This document shows, piece after piece, positions 11,093-23,200 of a DNA stretch of 64,000 bases. The translations under genes and the position numbers were made by a program. Source of the stretch: Lycorma delicatula. Taxonomy: Eukaryota > Arthropoda > Insecta > Hemiptera > Fulgoridae. The notes under the pieces are model-generated. The model made no database searches, was not told the origin of the DNA, and saw only the letters and a program-made list of their open reading frames with translations. Location of the stretch: assembly GCF_047948215.1 (NCBI RefSeq), contig NC_134455.1, positions 307,352,147-307,416,146 on the forward strand, read 5' to 3'. Position 1 is the stretch's first letter. Each line of letters opens with the position of its first letter.

Positions 11093-11955
11093 TAACCTTT
11101 TCCCATCACAATGCTCCGCGCTTCTTAGCGCTCCGCAAAAATAGTTGGTATCTGATTGCCTCTCTTCATAGTCTTATGCTACCCTCTTGTGAAAAATTTT
11201 CAAAAAATTACAGTATATTAACGAGATTTAACAGATTCTGACAAAAAAAAAACCTTACGATTGGATATTTTTTATGCCTGTAACAACAAAAAAATTGAAA
11301 CCGTACAAAAATTACGATAATTTAATTGCAGAATTTTTTTTGCGCATTTCTACCGCGTTTTTTATTAGCGAAATTTTTTTTTTTTTGATTTGTGTTTATG
11401 AAACATAGTTTGCTGATTAAAAAAAAAATACTTTCAAGCAAATCGGTTGAAAGTTGGGCAAAATATGATGAAAAACCCGTGTCATAAATTACAGATTAAT
11501 TAGCATATCAGTTTCGAGAAATTTTTATAGTTATTTATTTTTTCTTAGCGTTACATATAATGTAAAATTTATTTTAAAAATTATAAGACTTCCTTAGAGC
11601 ATTTATTACGTAAAAAAACTTTTTTTACAACAGAGTATTGCTGTTACACGCCCCGGGGGGGGGGGGCAATAGAGTTCATGAAACGCATAATAATTACCCC
11701 AGTAATTACAAGCTATTCGGTACAAACAACAGTTATTTTTTATGTTACTATGTATATAAAATCGTAATATATATTATATATATATATAATATATAAAATA
11801 AGAAATTACGAGCGCGCACTAGTTTTTACACCAACATATAAATCGCAATATGGGAGATTCCCCAAAAAAACAAAAGAATGAAATAGATGAAAAATAATAA
11901 ATAAACTAAACAAATAAAATGAAGTAATAAATTTATAAATAAAAAGCTCTTACCC

Positions 11956-14085
11956 CTAGTTGGTGATATTTTGGCGTGTGTGATACACGAGAAAGCATCC
12001 ATCTAAACAGAGTGGTACCTCACAAGCCACACACCTCCAGACTGATCTTACGCGAATGCCGTTTGCCGAGCACACAACGCATTGTCTAAAACTGTTTGTT
12101 CCCTCACGTTTAGGAAAATGTCTTGCTTCACAACTTTCAAGACGTAAAAATTCACGATTTCTTACATAAGATCCTCGTGCAGAAAATCTCGTAGGAGATG
12201 ATGAAACAAGCCCTTTCAAAACCTCATTTCGAAACCATCAGAAGGATTGGTTCTTCTCCATCTTATTGCCGTATTATTTATTATTTATTGTAAGCCGTAT
12301 AAGCATTGACAAGAAGCATATCAAAAATGTGGAAAAAGAGCATGTCAAAAATGTGGAAAAAAAGTTTTTTCGTCCATTTTGTCATGCGCCTATGTAAGTA
12401 ATAGCTTGAAGACAGAAGATAAGATTGATCAACAGCCCCCATATAATTATTGTAATCTACAATCATTACAGGTCTCACGACATTTTCTGTACCGTGAATT
12501 GTTACACTGTATTTACCCTCTTCAGCAGGCCCATGAATAGAAGACAGAAGTGTTACCATTCGCTTGTCATTGAATAGAATACAAGATATTCCATCCAGTG
12601 TCGTACAACAGGCTAACCGGTGTCTGGTCAAACCTAATTGTTTACGTCTGTTTCGTGTGAATTCAGCTGGCATTCCAGCACGATTGGATCGAGCTGTTCC
12701 ACAAGCTAGAATTCCCACATCTTTCAGTCGTCGATATAATTGCAGGGATGAAAAAAATTTTCCATATACAAATGATATCCACAATTTTCATAACCTGCAA
12801 TTAGATCGATAACTGTACGTTCAGTAATTTTTTCGTTTACATTTTGTTCCTCTCGTTGTCTCCCGAGATATACATTCATATCGAATGTGTACCCAGAATT
12901 ATCGAAAAGTCTGTAAACCTTTATCCCAAAGCGCTTTCGTTTACTAGGTATATACTGCCGAAACAAGACTCTACCCTTGTAGGCGCATAAAACCTCATCA
13001 ACTACAATTTGTTGTCGTGGATTACAGAGTTCACGAGATTTCTGACGAGCAATTTAAAATATTTCGCGTACTCTCCAGAGACGGTCATAGTTACCAGTTT
13101 GCATTTCTGATTCTATCGGTGGATCCTGGTTAGTGAAGTGTAAATACTTCAAAATATGAAGAAAGACAGTTCTCGGTAATGTATTCCCAAACCAAGCGAA
13201 ATGGGAAACCTCGTCAGTCGACCAGTATTCTTGTAAAGTGTGTCTTACAGTATGACCCATTTCCAGGATGATTGCAAAGAAACGTTTCATCTGGGCAAGA
13301 CTAACGTCACCTTGAATTCTGTCCTTAGGTAATGGCTTATCAGGTCTACGGCTTTGAAAATACAAATTAGTTTGTGTTGTTACTTTTTCAAGGATAGCCC
13401 CAAAAAACAACATAGATACGGCAAACGGCGTCTGCCCATGAATAAGGGGATCAGGAATATATTCAGGCACATTGTGTAAATTCCTACGACGCTTCTTAGG
13501 CCGACCTCTCTTATGAGGAGCGGATTTAGCCAAAAGGTCGGGATTCTTTACAAATGCACCTGGTTCCGGACCCGTAAAAGACAAACTGTTTAGTGTATCA
13601 TATTTACACCTATCAGTACAAACTAACCAGGGATTTCCAAGAACTGGCAGACGACCTTCCAACTCGTAACCTTCGTCATCTGTAACTGTTTCGTCATTTT
13701 GGGCCCGGTCAGTTGGATTTTCTTGTAACTCCACCGTGTCAAGTTCCTCATCTTGGAGAGGAAATTCAACAGCTGGTTGCATTTCAACATCCAACTGCAC
13801 TGGAGAACGATAATGGATTTCATGAAATATATTACCGTTTCCTTCAGCATGTGGATGTAGAACTGAACCGGCTACATTTATTTTCTGTTCCGTGTCAGTA
13901 TCACTAATCGAATGACCTGGATCATCATCGTCGCTACTAAAATTCAGGAGATGCGGTTCCGAAAAATCGTTACTCCTAATTTCAGTATTTTTGATGTCAT
14001 CCAAGCCCTCAAGGTCGTCACTGTCATTTTCGTCATAATCTGAAAGTTCTTCGTCAAGAGCAAACCTAATCTGTTCGTCATTCAT
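11956..14085 (-). pseudogene. piggyBac transposase, pseudogene
   Basis: The ATG at 14085 begins MNDEQIRFALDEELSDYDEN, a typical acidic N-terminus. A basic patch RGRPKKRRR follows, then the transposase core. An in-frame TAA at 13056-13054 interrupts the frame, after which it resumes in the same frame with VVDEVLCAYKGR (first catalytic Asp present) and YIPSKRKRFGIKVY. At about 12752 one T is missing from a T run, shifting the frame. Next come GILACGTARSNRAGMP, YNNYMGAVDQSY (third Asp present) and RMTKWTKKLFFHIFD. Two further frame changes occur before the C-terminal Cys/His finger (CVVC, CVAC, CLDGC, YHTRQ) at 12219-11956. The usual Asp-Asn-Phe second catalytic site reads MENFF, a Glu. The enzyme family excises and inserts at TTAA; this copy is dead. 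Confidence 0.9.
12316..12363. repeat. 24-bp tandem duplication inside piggyBac transposase
   Basis: Units 12316-12339 and 12340-12363 are nearly identical and in frame, duplicating FFHIFDML on the minus strand. Confidence 0.9.
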
Positions 14086-15831
14086 TGTCTCGATAAAAAA
14101 AAAATTACGGCAAATAAAAGAAAATCACAAATTTAAAAAAACGCTCAATATGTGAAAAAAATCGCACTGAATAAAAAAAAACCGATGTAATTTTGAAAAA
14201 AATAATGAAATAATATATTACCAACGGAACGCCGGTTTGCGATAGTAAGTTACTTACTGCAGTTCACTCGTACTCACTCACACAATAAAGTAACATATGT
14301 TAGTATAAAGAAAGAGATTCAGTAAAAACTACGTTTTATAAAAATCCCCTCCACTTAAAAGGCTATTCGGATTGACAAAAAACTATTTTTACTGTATACT
14401 GTTATTCATTACGAATCGGTATGCGTTTCATTGATGCCGATATCTTTTGTCAGAAAAGATTTATTAGGCCTCAAATAAAAGTGACACATTTATGACCACA
14501 AATTCCTTTTTTTTTTGTGTGTGCCGTATAACATAACTTATTATGTGTTTCAATACATCGTTATGTTGCTGATATAATAAGCTAGTTTTGTAAATAATAA
14601 ATAAATCCGTAACCCTCATAGCAATTATAATACACCAGTCACACACACACACACAAGCACATTTCTGAGAAAAAAATGGTCATATTCTTTCTTGTCCAAA
14701 TAAAACATTTTAATTCGTATAACTATAGTTCAAATTGTATAATAAAACTGATTTCTTTGTGAATATAAAAAAATATAACCGACTTAGATCCCGTATAAAA
14801 TGTTTTTGTAACAGCGTTTTAAAACTGTCACCGCACAGAGCCACTTTACTGGCTTCCTGATCTGAAAAGGTTAAATTACATTGAATAAGTAGGCTGTAAT
14901 CATCGTAGAAGTATAACATTTTTGTTAAATAGATGATTCATCACACCGTATTCATTGTAGTGTAAAATTTTCTATACGAATTTCTTGTCAAAATCAGTTT
15001 GAGTTCAGTAGTTGTATTCATGTTGAACACAGTTCACTACAGAAAAATATGATAATCCTGTTATTTTTATTGAAAACCTGTATTCCTGACGTTTTCATAG
15101 TGCTGCAGCTTTCACCCCTGAAATTATATGTTGTATGTTGAAAATATCAGTGAGTCAGTAGGTTAAACGATCAAGAATCGACTTCTGCCGTTGAAGGCTA
15201 ATTATGAGAGTATTAATATTTTGTAAGAGTTTTTTTAATCGCCTTCTTGTAATCTTATGCACATTGGGTTACATTTATCAACTTATAACTGAAAATTAAT
15301 TATTCTTGTGAATAATAATCGGTTATTAAAATAATTAGTTTAATTAATCACTTTAAAGCAGTTGATTTTAGTTGATGTAATCTCTAAACTATTTATATCA
15401 GAAGCAAAGTTCTAGAATATTATTCTTTTTTGTGGGTACATGAGAACGACTAAATGTTGATAAATTTGGTTAATTTAATTTTGCGAATTGAGTCTCGATT
15501 ATAATTAATAGCAGATTACAATTCCTTCAGAGGCTGTTCACGAGTCATTGACGTTAACTGAAGTTCAGCAATTTATGTAAACCAGTAATACGACAAATTA
15601 AAAGTAAATTTCTTTAACTGGATTAACACTGCAGTCTGCAGGTAGATATATTATTAAATCGGTTCTTTATTTGTAGCAACATCAAACAGATGATCGGCGA
15701 CGAAGCTAACCATTGGTAACGGTTTGTTATTAAGTATTTGCTGAGTATTGGAAAATTAATTTTTTTGTTAAACTAACGTGCTTCTGTATATTAATGTTGA
15801 CTCTGAATATGGGAAATTTAAAAAATACTTA

Positions 15832-15862
15832 AACACCACAGACAAATTTGGTCTGTGGTGTT
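15832..15862. repeat. perfect 12-bp inverted repeat (hairpin)
   Basis: Arms 15832-15843 (AACACCACAGAC) and 15851-15862 are exact reverse complements around a 7-nt AAATTTG loop. No T-run or other terminator context is present, so the function is unknown. Confidence 0.85.
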
Positions 15863-16255
15863 AAAATAACTAACTGTTATGGGTTGTTAAATCCGGTTTT
15901 GCGAATTGAAAATAAAATATTAATAACCAATAATACAAGCAGATACTATCTTATATATTGTATCGATTGTGGTCATCGATGAGCAAATGCTTTCTATAAT
16001 TTGTCCCACGAAAGCGTGTAGCAAACCAAAACATAACAGTATGATGATTCTAATTAAATTTAATTTAGCACAATCCATACGAGAAAACACTTCTCTTTTC
16101 TTTTAACATATAAATGAAGTAAAAATTAAAAATAGCTTGTAATAAAAAAAAGTGATAAAATTGTATGATTATCTTAAAAATAACAATTTTAAGAAAGTAC
16201 GTTACCTCTATATTAAAATTTCATTAAGTAAATCCGAAAAAAAATATTTGTTACC

Positions 16256-16402
16256 TCAATATATTTCTTCAGGACCGGATAAACTACTGTGTGTTGAACT
16301 ATTGTCATCGTTTCCCAAATTTATCACTATATCTTCAATAACATTTTCACACAAACTGTCTGCTCGCTTCCCATATTCTTTTTCTTCTTCAATTCCAAGC
16401 AT
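16256..16402 (-). other. 48-codon acidic open frame, unrecognised
   Basis: ATG at 16402 reads MLGIEEEKEYGKRADSLCEN and continues to a TGA at 16258-16256, with Ser/Asn/Asp-rich text (NDDNSSTHSSLSG). The composition looks protein-like and acidic, resembling N-termini of transposases, but there is no match I can name and no neighbour that supports a gene. It could be a chance frame. Confidence 0.2.
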
Positions 16403-17639
16403 TTACATCTACTTTATTATCACCTATCGATAAATTATTTACATTGTTGGGTAAAGTTAACAAAAAACACACAGCTAGTATTTGCCAAAAGAAATTGGAC
16501 TTTAATTGAAAATAAAACAAATGAACGTATGTTAGAATCATAATCTTAAAACATAAAAAGGAATTATGAAATTAACATAACTTAATGATACTTAAAATAT
16601 CAGCTGAATCAACATATGAACAATAATATTAAATGAAAAAATACATGAATATACATTTTTTAAATACACAATATAACAAAGGCCTGAAAACAAGAGAACA
16701 TAAAACACCTTATTTTCAAATTAGATACTTAAAACATAACATCGATAGAAAGTGGAACTGGAAAACAGTTGCACTACTAACATATACTGTAATATGAAAA
16801 TTAGCAATGAACAGATGTCATTAACTTAGAAAAATAAATTACAATAATTTCAGTTTAAAAAGGCGTTTATTACAATATAATCACATTAAAATAAGTAATA
16901 ATATAAATAGAGTTCATTTTAGTAAATAAGCATTCTTGAAAATAGAAAAATTACAAAGTCCTAAAACGTACCTGCACATAAGGAGTAATTTGCTTTAGGT
17001 TAATTTATGAGAAGTATTATGAATACAGTGCATAAGTAGCAAAGAATTAATCTCGGCGATTAACAAGTTACAAAAATAAATTATAGAGTTAATTACAATA
17101 ACAAATCGTAATAATTGAACATGTAAAATAGGTAAGCCACCTATATCATGATTGCACTTAAGTGAATAAATGGTTTTTTAAACTAAACTTGAAATCGAAA
17201 GGCATAAGGTATGATGAACTGAATGTTCCACAAATTTTAATGATAAAATAACTGTTTAACGTAATAAATGATGAAAATTGAACTTGCCTGTAGCACACAA
17301 ATATTAGCAAGAGACGAACGCGTGAATGAAGGTAAATGAATACATACAGTAATCCTGGGCGTAGTCCGCACTGGTGTATCAGGAATACAGGGGTGTGACG
17401 TGGTTTAGTGATAGAATAATACATAGCATCTCAGATATGTAGCGACGAGTTTGGAGATTCTGTATTGATGAAAATAATCCGCAGCTCGAGAAGATTCGGC
17501 GTCGATAGAATGGGCAGCTTGTAGTGATTGAAACACTTTCCACAGAGACGTAATGTAGAATTTGAAGAATAACTCAACGAAGAAACGAGGCAAAACAAAA
17601 CATTGAGATCGGTGAAATTACGAGACACTGCCGAGTAGA

Positions 17640-18091
17640 GCTAGAAAATATTTCGACAGAGAAATACCGCAACGTTTATGCGGGTATGAATGCGATGAAA
17701 ATATTATCACAAAGTTTGAGAGAGAATGGCCATAGGCGACTGTACGGGAGGAATGTTGGATCTACTCTGCCGAAAAGATGGCGTGAAAGAAAAGAGGGGG
17801 AAACTAAACCCAGGTAATGGACAGGAGAGGGTGTATGTAAAAAACAAGAGATGTGTGCATGCATTAGTATGGGAACGAATGAATAACGGGTGTGTGCAAA
17901 GGGTAGCCATAAATAATTCGAGAAATGAATACACGCGGTCACTAAGGATGACAGAGAAGCATACAGTCTGGCCGGCGCTAGAAGTGTCGAGCACGAGAAC
18001 AAATAATCAGACAGGTACAAATGACAAGCCCAAAATACGAGACATTGTAAAATTTACCATGCCTGTAACAAACAATAGGACCCAACCTTAG
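17640..18091. other. GC-richer, stop-poor segment of unknown nature
   Basis: Overlapping long frames occur on both strands: plus 17726-18091 (121 codons, MAIGDCTGGMLDLLC...) and minus 18020-17676 (114 codons). Long frames on both strands in a GC-richer island usually reflect base composition rather than coding. Neither translation resembles a family I know. A GTAATG after CCCAG at about 17812-17820 could be a splice donor, but this is not decisive. Possibilities are an unclassified repeat or a transcribed non-coding exon. Confidence 0.25.
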
Positions 18092-18292
18092 CTTTGAATT
18101 CATTGAAAATAACGGAACTTTTCGCATGGCGTAAACATACGTCATTTAACTTAATGTTCTGTTATTACTCCCAATCTAGCCGTTGAGTTGTGCCCGTATT
18201 CATGTCTCTCTGGTTAAATTGCATTATTATGGAGGAAGAAACACGACACAATTTTTTTATTTATTTTGGACTTCATGTACTTGATAATGAAT

Positions 18293-19315
18293 TTATTCTT
18301 GTTTAACTGATTTTACCGTTTTTAAAAGTCCTACTTTTAACGTGTTGTCGCTGTACGCAATTTTAATCATTCGGCAATTTCCAATTTTCGGGTCGACGCG
18401 TTTGGAACTTATTCGATTTAAGGCAATGGTACGGCGCATTACTGTAACGGATCCTTCAACAACAATTTCGTCGACTTTTTTAAACCGCTGCAAAAAACTG
18501 CCCCCATTCATTTCATCGTGATACTTTTGGAAAGATCTGAATTCAAATACTCATAAACACCTTTCAAAAACCTATTTTCAAGTCGTACATGTGTTATTAT
18601 TATTCGTTTACCTTTTCCAGCCGGGGTTGTCATCCCAGTTGACAAACCTTTCATAAAAGCGTCTTTTGTGCTCTTTATTTCTTTATCCACCCATACCTTT
18701 TCTTGTACATGTCCCGCATTAACTCGGGTTTCATTTAAGCAATAAATTATCTTATCCTCTCCACGAAATCGCTTAAGTTTTCTTAAATAATTCTCTATCA
18801 TTAAACAATATGTTCGCGTTCAATCGGTAAAGAATTATTTTTTCTGGATATGGAAAGAAAATTCATTGATTTGTATTAATTATTCTCATTAATTCATTAA
18901 TGTATTAATATTAATTTTCATTAATTGTATCTATTCATCAACACGATGTAATTTACTTCTAGAAAAATTCGGCAGTTCGGAATCTGTATTCACGGAATTT
19001 AATATTTTGTTCAAATTAGGAAGTTCGTTATTGAAATAAAACGAATGAACTTTTTTTCGGATAGGGTTTTAGGTAAAATCGTTCAACTTTTCAATTGTTT
19101 TCACACGCTTTCTAGTCTTGAGGGCTAACATGTTTATCCTTAATTTTGTTTTTGTTTATTATATTAAAAATTGCCCTTTCGCTAACGACTGCTGCACTAT
19201 TTGCTTTTCGAGTGGTTACTGACTGCATTTTCAGGTTATATTGTTTTAAGATTATATATAACGTTGCTGATAATTTTTTTTCGTTACTTAAGGATTTTCG
19301 CGATTTATGTTTCAC
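18293..19315 (-). pseudogene. DDE_3-type transposase remnant (family X, copy 1)
   Basis: The N-terminal part 19315-19112 starts MKHKSRKSLSNEKKL and continues in text such as RKKVHSFYFNNELPNLNKIL near 19070-19000, broken by stops. After a short AT-rich insertion near 18850-18930, 18801-18508 reads RGEDKIIYCLNETRVNAGH (first catalytic block, with N-E in place of the usual D-E) and KVWVDKEIKSTKDAFMKG. 18511-18293 reads MNGGSFLQRF and VVEGSVTVM, then ends YSDNTLKVGLLKTVKS with a frame change between. These are the landmarks of an insect DDE-superfamily endonuclease of the IS630-Tc1-mariner type. It is clearly dead. A relative lies at 24668-25390. Confidence 0.65.
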
Positions 19316-20729
19316 TCATTATTAAAACCCGATTGGCCCTTAAACACAGGGTAAATTAAAATGAATGAAAATAACTGAATAAAAATGAAGTATAAAACTA
19401 TCGTACCGTACAGAGTAACACGGTTATACAGACTGAAATATTTTCTTTCACTGAACTGAATAATGGTGTGAAGCATTACAAATGATGTTATCGTTATTAA
19501 ACATACAAAAAAGACAAAAAAATGTTTAATTGCTTATCATCGGCATGCCACGCCGCCAGGCAAGTGATAACTTAACAGTTCATTATTATAAGAATAAAAC
19601 AATTTCACTTGCACGTGTGACTGATAGAATGATTCAGCTTAAATTATTGAGTTATTTCTGATACGCGCTGAATTCCTGTTTATATCTGTTCCACAGTTTC
19701 ACGAGACAATATAGATATCCAAGGAACGGCGAAGTCAGTTGCCGGAGGAGTATTCTAATCCTTTTTGAGCAAATTAAAATTTTATTCATATTTAAACAAG
19801 ATGTTATAATTAACTTATAACCTATATACATTTTTGTAAATGTTATTACTTTCTTTTATGTAGTATTAATTTTATAAATACTTACTATTTTAAAAAGCTT
19901 TAGTGTGAGGTTACGATTCATTTTACGTGTTCACAAAAATATAAAAAAATCAAAAAAATTAAAAATTCAGTAATTATAAAGCGTGTACAGGCTAAACTGT
20001 TTATCATTTTTATTATTATTTAATGAGATACAGAATACTAAAATTGTTATAAAACCTTGTTAAATAATAAATGGTTAAGATTAGAATTAAAGCTTGTTTA
20101 ATTTAATTTTTTTTCAGTTTTTTTGTTTTTGTATTTATAAGGTAGACATTTAGTGCATGTTTATAAAAGTGCTACGAGTGAGTTAGATAAGGCCATCGTA
20201 ATGTACATTTTTTAATAATGGGAGTAACTTTAAGCTCGCAGAAAATGAATTAACCCATTCTCTCAGCAAGTGATATTTTTTTATCGTAGTTATATGTTAT
20301 ATTTCCGTATGGTATCAGTCATCTACGCCGATTATTTCGATCGAAGTTGATAAATGAACTTCTTAATTTTTAATGTATTACAGACCATTTTTTGTGTTTG
20401 AATTTGGTACTCTAACAATTCTCTTATCAATTGTGTGTATTATATTTTGGATTCTACGAGCATTTTTGAAATTCATTAGATGAAAGATCAGAGGCAATTT
20501 GCAGGTGGACCAAAGTCAGATTACCTTTCATGTGGATATAAATTTTGTTACATTGTTATATATGGAAATTTTTTGTTTTATAGTCATAGTAGTCAACCGA
20601 TATAATAATTGTTTAACTTTTGTTTAGTTTGTTTCGTTGTTTGTTAAAAAAGCCGACAATAAAGTTGTAAATACTTTACTGGAATATCTTATTTATTCTT
20701 TTGTAGTGGAAAAAATCGTACATGAAAGT
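19316..20729. other. AT-rich non-coding stretch
   Basis: No gene or repeat that I can support. Confidence 0.5.
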
Positions 20730-21600
20730 AAGCCAAAAAAGCTTTAAAAATCGATATTTTTAAATTTCGGCTCCCCTACTTTCAGTATTGCCCCCAAAGT
20801 ATTTTTTTTTTGGGTCACTTGGACTACTACTGTGCCTATGATGACATATTACGTTAAAAAATAATGGAGTAAATAAAAAGATAGATTTTTCCTATTTTTG
20901 GGGTAAAATTATTTTTAAAGTGGTAAGATAAGCATGCACGCCTATACTCAGCTTAATATAAAGTGGGGTAACGTTCCCAAAATTTTGAGAAACTGGACCC
21001 AAAAAAACTATACTCCACCCCCTGGAAATATTAACTCCAAAACCTTACCAACGAATTGCCGCATGTACACGAATCTGTTACATCAAAATCGGTTTATCCA
21101 GTTAAAAGTTATTAAGTTTCAAATACGCCAACATACATACATTCTTTCTTTTTTTCCTGTTTAGCCTCCGGTAATTACCTTTCAGATAATACTTCAGAGG
21201 ATGATATGTTTGAGTGCAAATGAAGTATAGTCTTGTACAATCTCAGTTCGACCAGAGATGTGTAGTTAATTGAAACCCAACCACCAAAGAACACCGGTAT
21301 CTAGAATTCAAATCCGTGTAAAAGTAACTGACTTTATTTGGACTTGAACGCTGAAACTCTCGACTTCCAAATTAGCTGATTTGGGAAGACGCGTTCACCA
21401 CCAGACCAACCCGGTGGGTTAACTCACGTACCTACGTACGTACGAACATAACCCCTACTTTTTATTTTATTTTTGGGGTTCCTGGATCATGAAACATCGA
21501 TAAATGCAAAAAAACCTCATACCCCAGTTTTTATTTGATTGCCATACTTTTTCTTACAGCATAGCTCTCTAGAGCTGTAATGCCAGGAAAGTAAAAATAA
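20730..21600. repeat. unclassified long non-coding repeat, split by a SINE-2
   Basis: The left part (about 20730-21141) and right part (about 21422-21600) read as one non-coding unit with C-runs (CCCCCAAAG, CCACCCCCTGG) and an ACGTACGTACG-like microsatellite at the break. SINE-2 occupies 21142-21421. The style, with lines such as ATCAAAATCGGTTTATCC, is typical of unclassified dispersed repeats in large insect genomes. No coding is seen. Confidence 0.4.
21142..21421 (-). mobile_element. SINE-2 copy, minus strand
   Basis: Read on the minus strand, the head AACCCACCGGGTTGGTCTGG carries an A box and GTTCAAGTCC a B box. The body includes ATACCGGTGTTCTTTGGTGG and the tail ends CGGAGGCTAAACAGG plus an A-rich run. 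Divergence from the 36548 copy is moderate. No clean target duplication was found because the insertion site is a microsatellite. Confidence 0.88.
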
Positions 21601-21689
21601 TGAGATTACTGCTTAACGTCTGCATTAGTTGAACAGGAAATTTTAAAATAATGGAGTTGTTTCACGATCAGCTAGGCGTAACAAGTCGC

Positions 21690-22410
21690 ACTACGGAAAG
21701 CAACCGTCCTGTTGGAATGACTTTAATAAAATTTACAACCAGAACATCAACCAGAAAAGCTTCCGTTATACTGGAAATAACAGAAAAAGTTTACGTACTT
21801 CTAGAAAGTTAACTTTCTTAGTTTAATTGCTTGTAAACCAATTTTATTGGCCAAGATCACTTCGTGAAGATGATTTTGACAGACTGATGGAATCTTGTAT
21901 ATTATTTATTGTAAAATAGAGCCTCATTTCTCTAGCTTAGTTATACGGTCAGTTGAACCTTGCTTCAAATTTAATGGTCTAATACTGTTTATTGGTTTGA
22001 TGAAAATACCCGCGTAGTTATGGAGAAGGAACTTAAGTACTCTGAGTTCACGTTCGATGTGGGGGTTAAAAAAAAATTTGGCACCTTATTTCTTCGAAGA
22101 AAGTGTAACAAGCGATTCATATCTTGAAACGTCAGGAGTTAGTTTTTCTAGAGCTATTAAACAACTCTACACGTTTGACTTAGGCTACTTCTTTATTTAC
22201 AAGCAGTGGTTGCTACATTATACTCTTAAAATTAAAAAAAATATTTCATTGAAACTTTCTCGAATGGAGGGGACATCGACGAATAACCGAATGGCCACTA
22301 AGTTTACCTGATTGTCGCCTTGCGATGTTTCTTTCCGGGGAATCCTCAATTTTATGGTACCTTCAATCTCCAATGAATCGCTTCGAGCTAATCCATTGAA
22401 AACTTGATTG
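21690..22410 (+). pseudogene. DD41D/Tc3-like transposase remnant
   Basis: Fragments in changing frames read TRKASVILEITEKVYVLL (DNA-binding region), CFKFNGLI (region after the first catalytic Asp), VVMEKELK, LAPYFFEESVTSDSYLE, HYTLKIKKNISLKLSR and finally LSPCDVSFRGIL (third catalytic region with CD). The order matches insect DDE transposases with a long second spacing. The catalytic FQQDGA motif is missing. The remnant is heavily decayed and no TIR was identified. Confidence 0.5.
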
Positions 22411-23038
22411 ATTTTATAATTGGGAAACGTTTTATTGAAAAAAAATGTATAGTTTAATGATTAGACGCTGCGGCAAATGCTTAAGCGGCAGAAGGACGAC
22501 CCTTGGAGCAGTTTTCTCATGCGCATTAAACCTGTTTATGTTTAATAATGGAAATTTTTTTTCTATTTTTATACTTTGTTAAATTTCAGTTTTGGTTGTT
22601 TTGTATGTGTATTAATACTAGGGATTTAAACTTGCTTTTTTCAATAAACAAAACAGGAATATCAAAACATAACAAACGAAACGCTTAACATTATAAAAAC
22701 AAATAGAATCAAATTATGCGTATAAGTTTGTACCGTGAATTATCACAGAAAATCAATTTTAGTGCGACTATATGATTTAGATTCGAATTGTAATAACCTG
22801 ATGCAATCAGCATGCGTAATAAATTTAAAACAAACTAATAGAAAAAAAGGCTATAATATTGGCTAATATTAAGGCTATAATATTGTTTCGGATAAGTAAC
22901 TTGTCAAATAGAATTGTTATAAAAGCGGTTGTGTTTTTTTTTAGTTTGGCATTCGGTAATGATTACATACGAGTTGTTGGTTAATAACGGTTACTTTCCT
23001 TATAATAATTATTTTTTATTGCCGACTCATTACACTAA
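22411..23038. other. AT-rich non-coding stretch
   Basis: No supported feature. A short duplicated GGCTATAATATTG lies near 22850-22885. Confidence 0.5.
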
Positions 23039-23200
23039 GTGACCTGAAGGGTTTGCCTCTGCCTTTGTCAACCAAACCGTCGGCTGGCTTTGGTGGGACG
23101 GGCGAGCAGAGTTTGTTGTACTACCAACCAGATGACATCATCCGATTACTTAATGACATATTTGTATATAAAATGCGAAACACAACTGAATGTACAAAAC
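23039..23200 (+). other. GC-richer open segment, possible exon or repeat end
   Basis: After a weak acceptor-like CACTAAG, the plus strand reads DLKGLPLPLSTKPSAGFGG, then TGEQSLLYYQPDDIIRLLND, and stays open to TAA at about 23192-23194. Codon third positions are GC-rich, in contrast with the AT-rich flanks. The minus strand is also partly open and carries an AATAAA just beyond the left end, so this could equally be the 3' end of a minus-strand retrotransposon. I do not recognise the protein. Confidence 0.25.

Larger units (their letters stand above)
11093..14100 (-). mobile_element. piggyBac-type DNA transposon, decayed
   Basis: The element contains a piggyBac-family transposase on the minus strand (14085-11956). 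A possible left end is TTAA at about 11093-11096 followed by CCTTTTCCCATCAC, since piggyBac elements insert at TTAA. I could not find a matching inverted end to the right of 14100, so the boundaries are tentative and one end may be lost. A 12-G run at 11655-11666 and an AT palindrome at 11765-11800 lie in the 3' non-coding part. Confidence 0.7.
14101..18292. other. long non-coding stretch with small islands
   Basis: The stretch is AT-rich with no recognisable gene. It contains a short CA run near 14639-14655, a perfect hairpin at 15832-15862, a 48-codon acidic frame at 16256-16402, and a stop-poor GC-richer segment at about 17640-18090. Those are listed separately. Confidence 0.5.
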
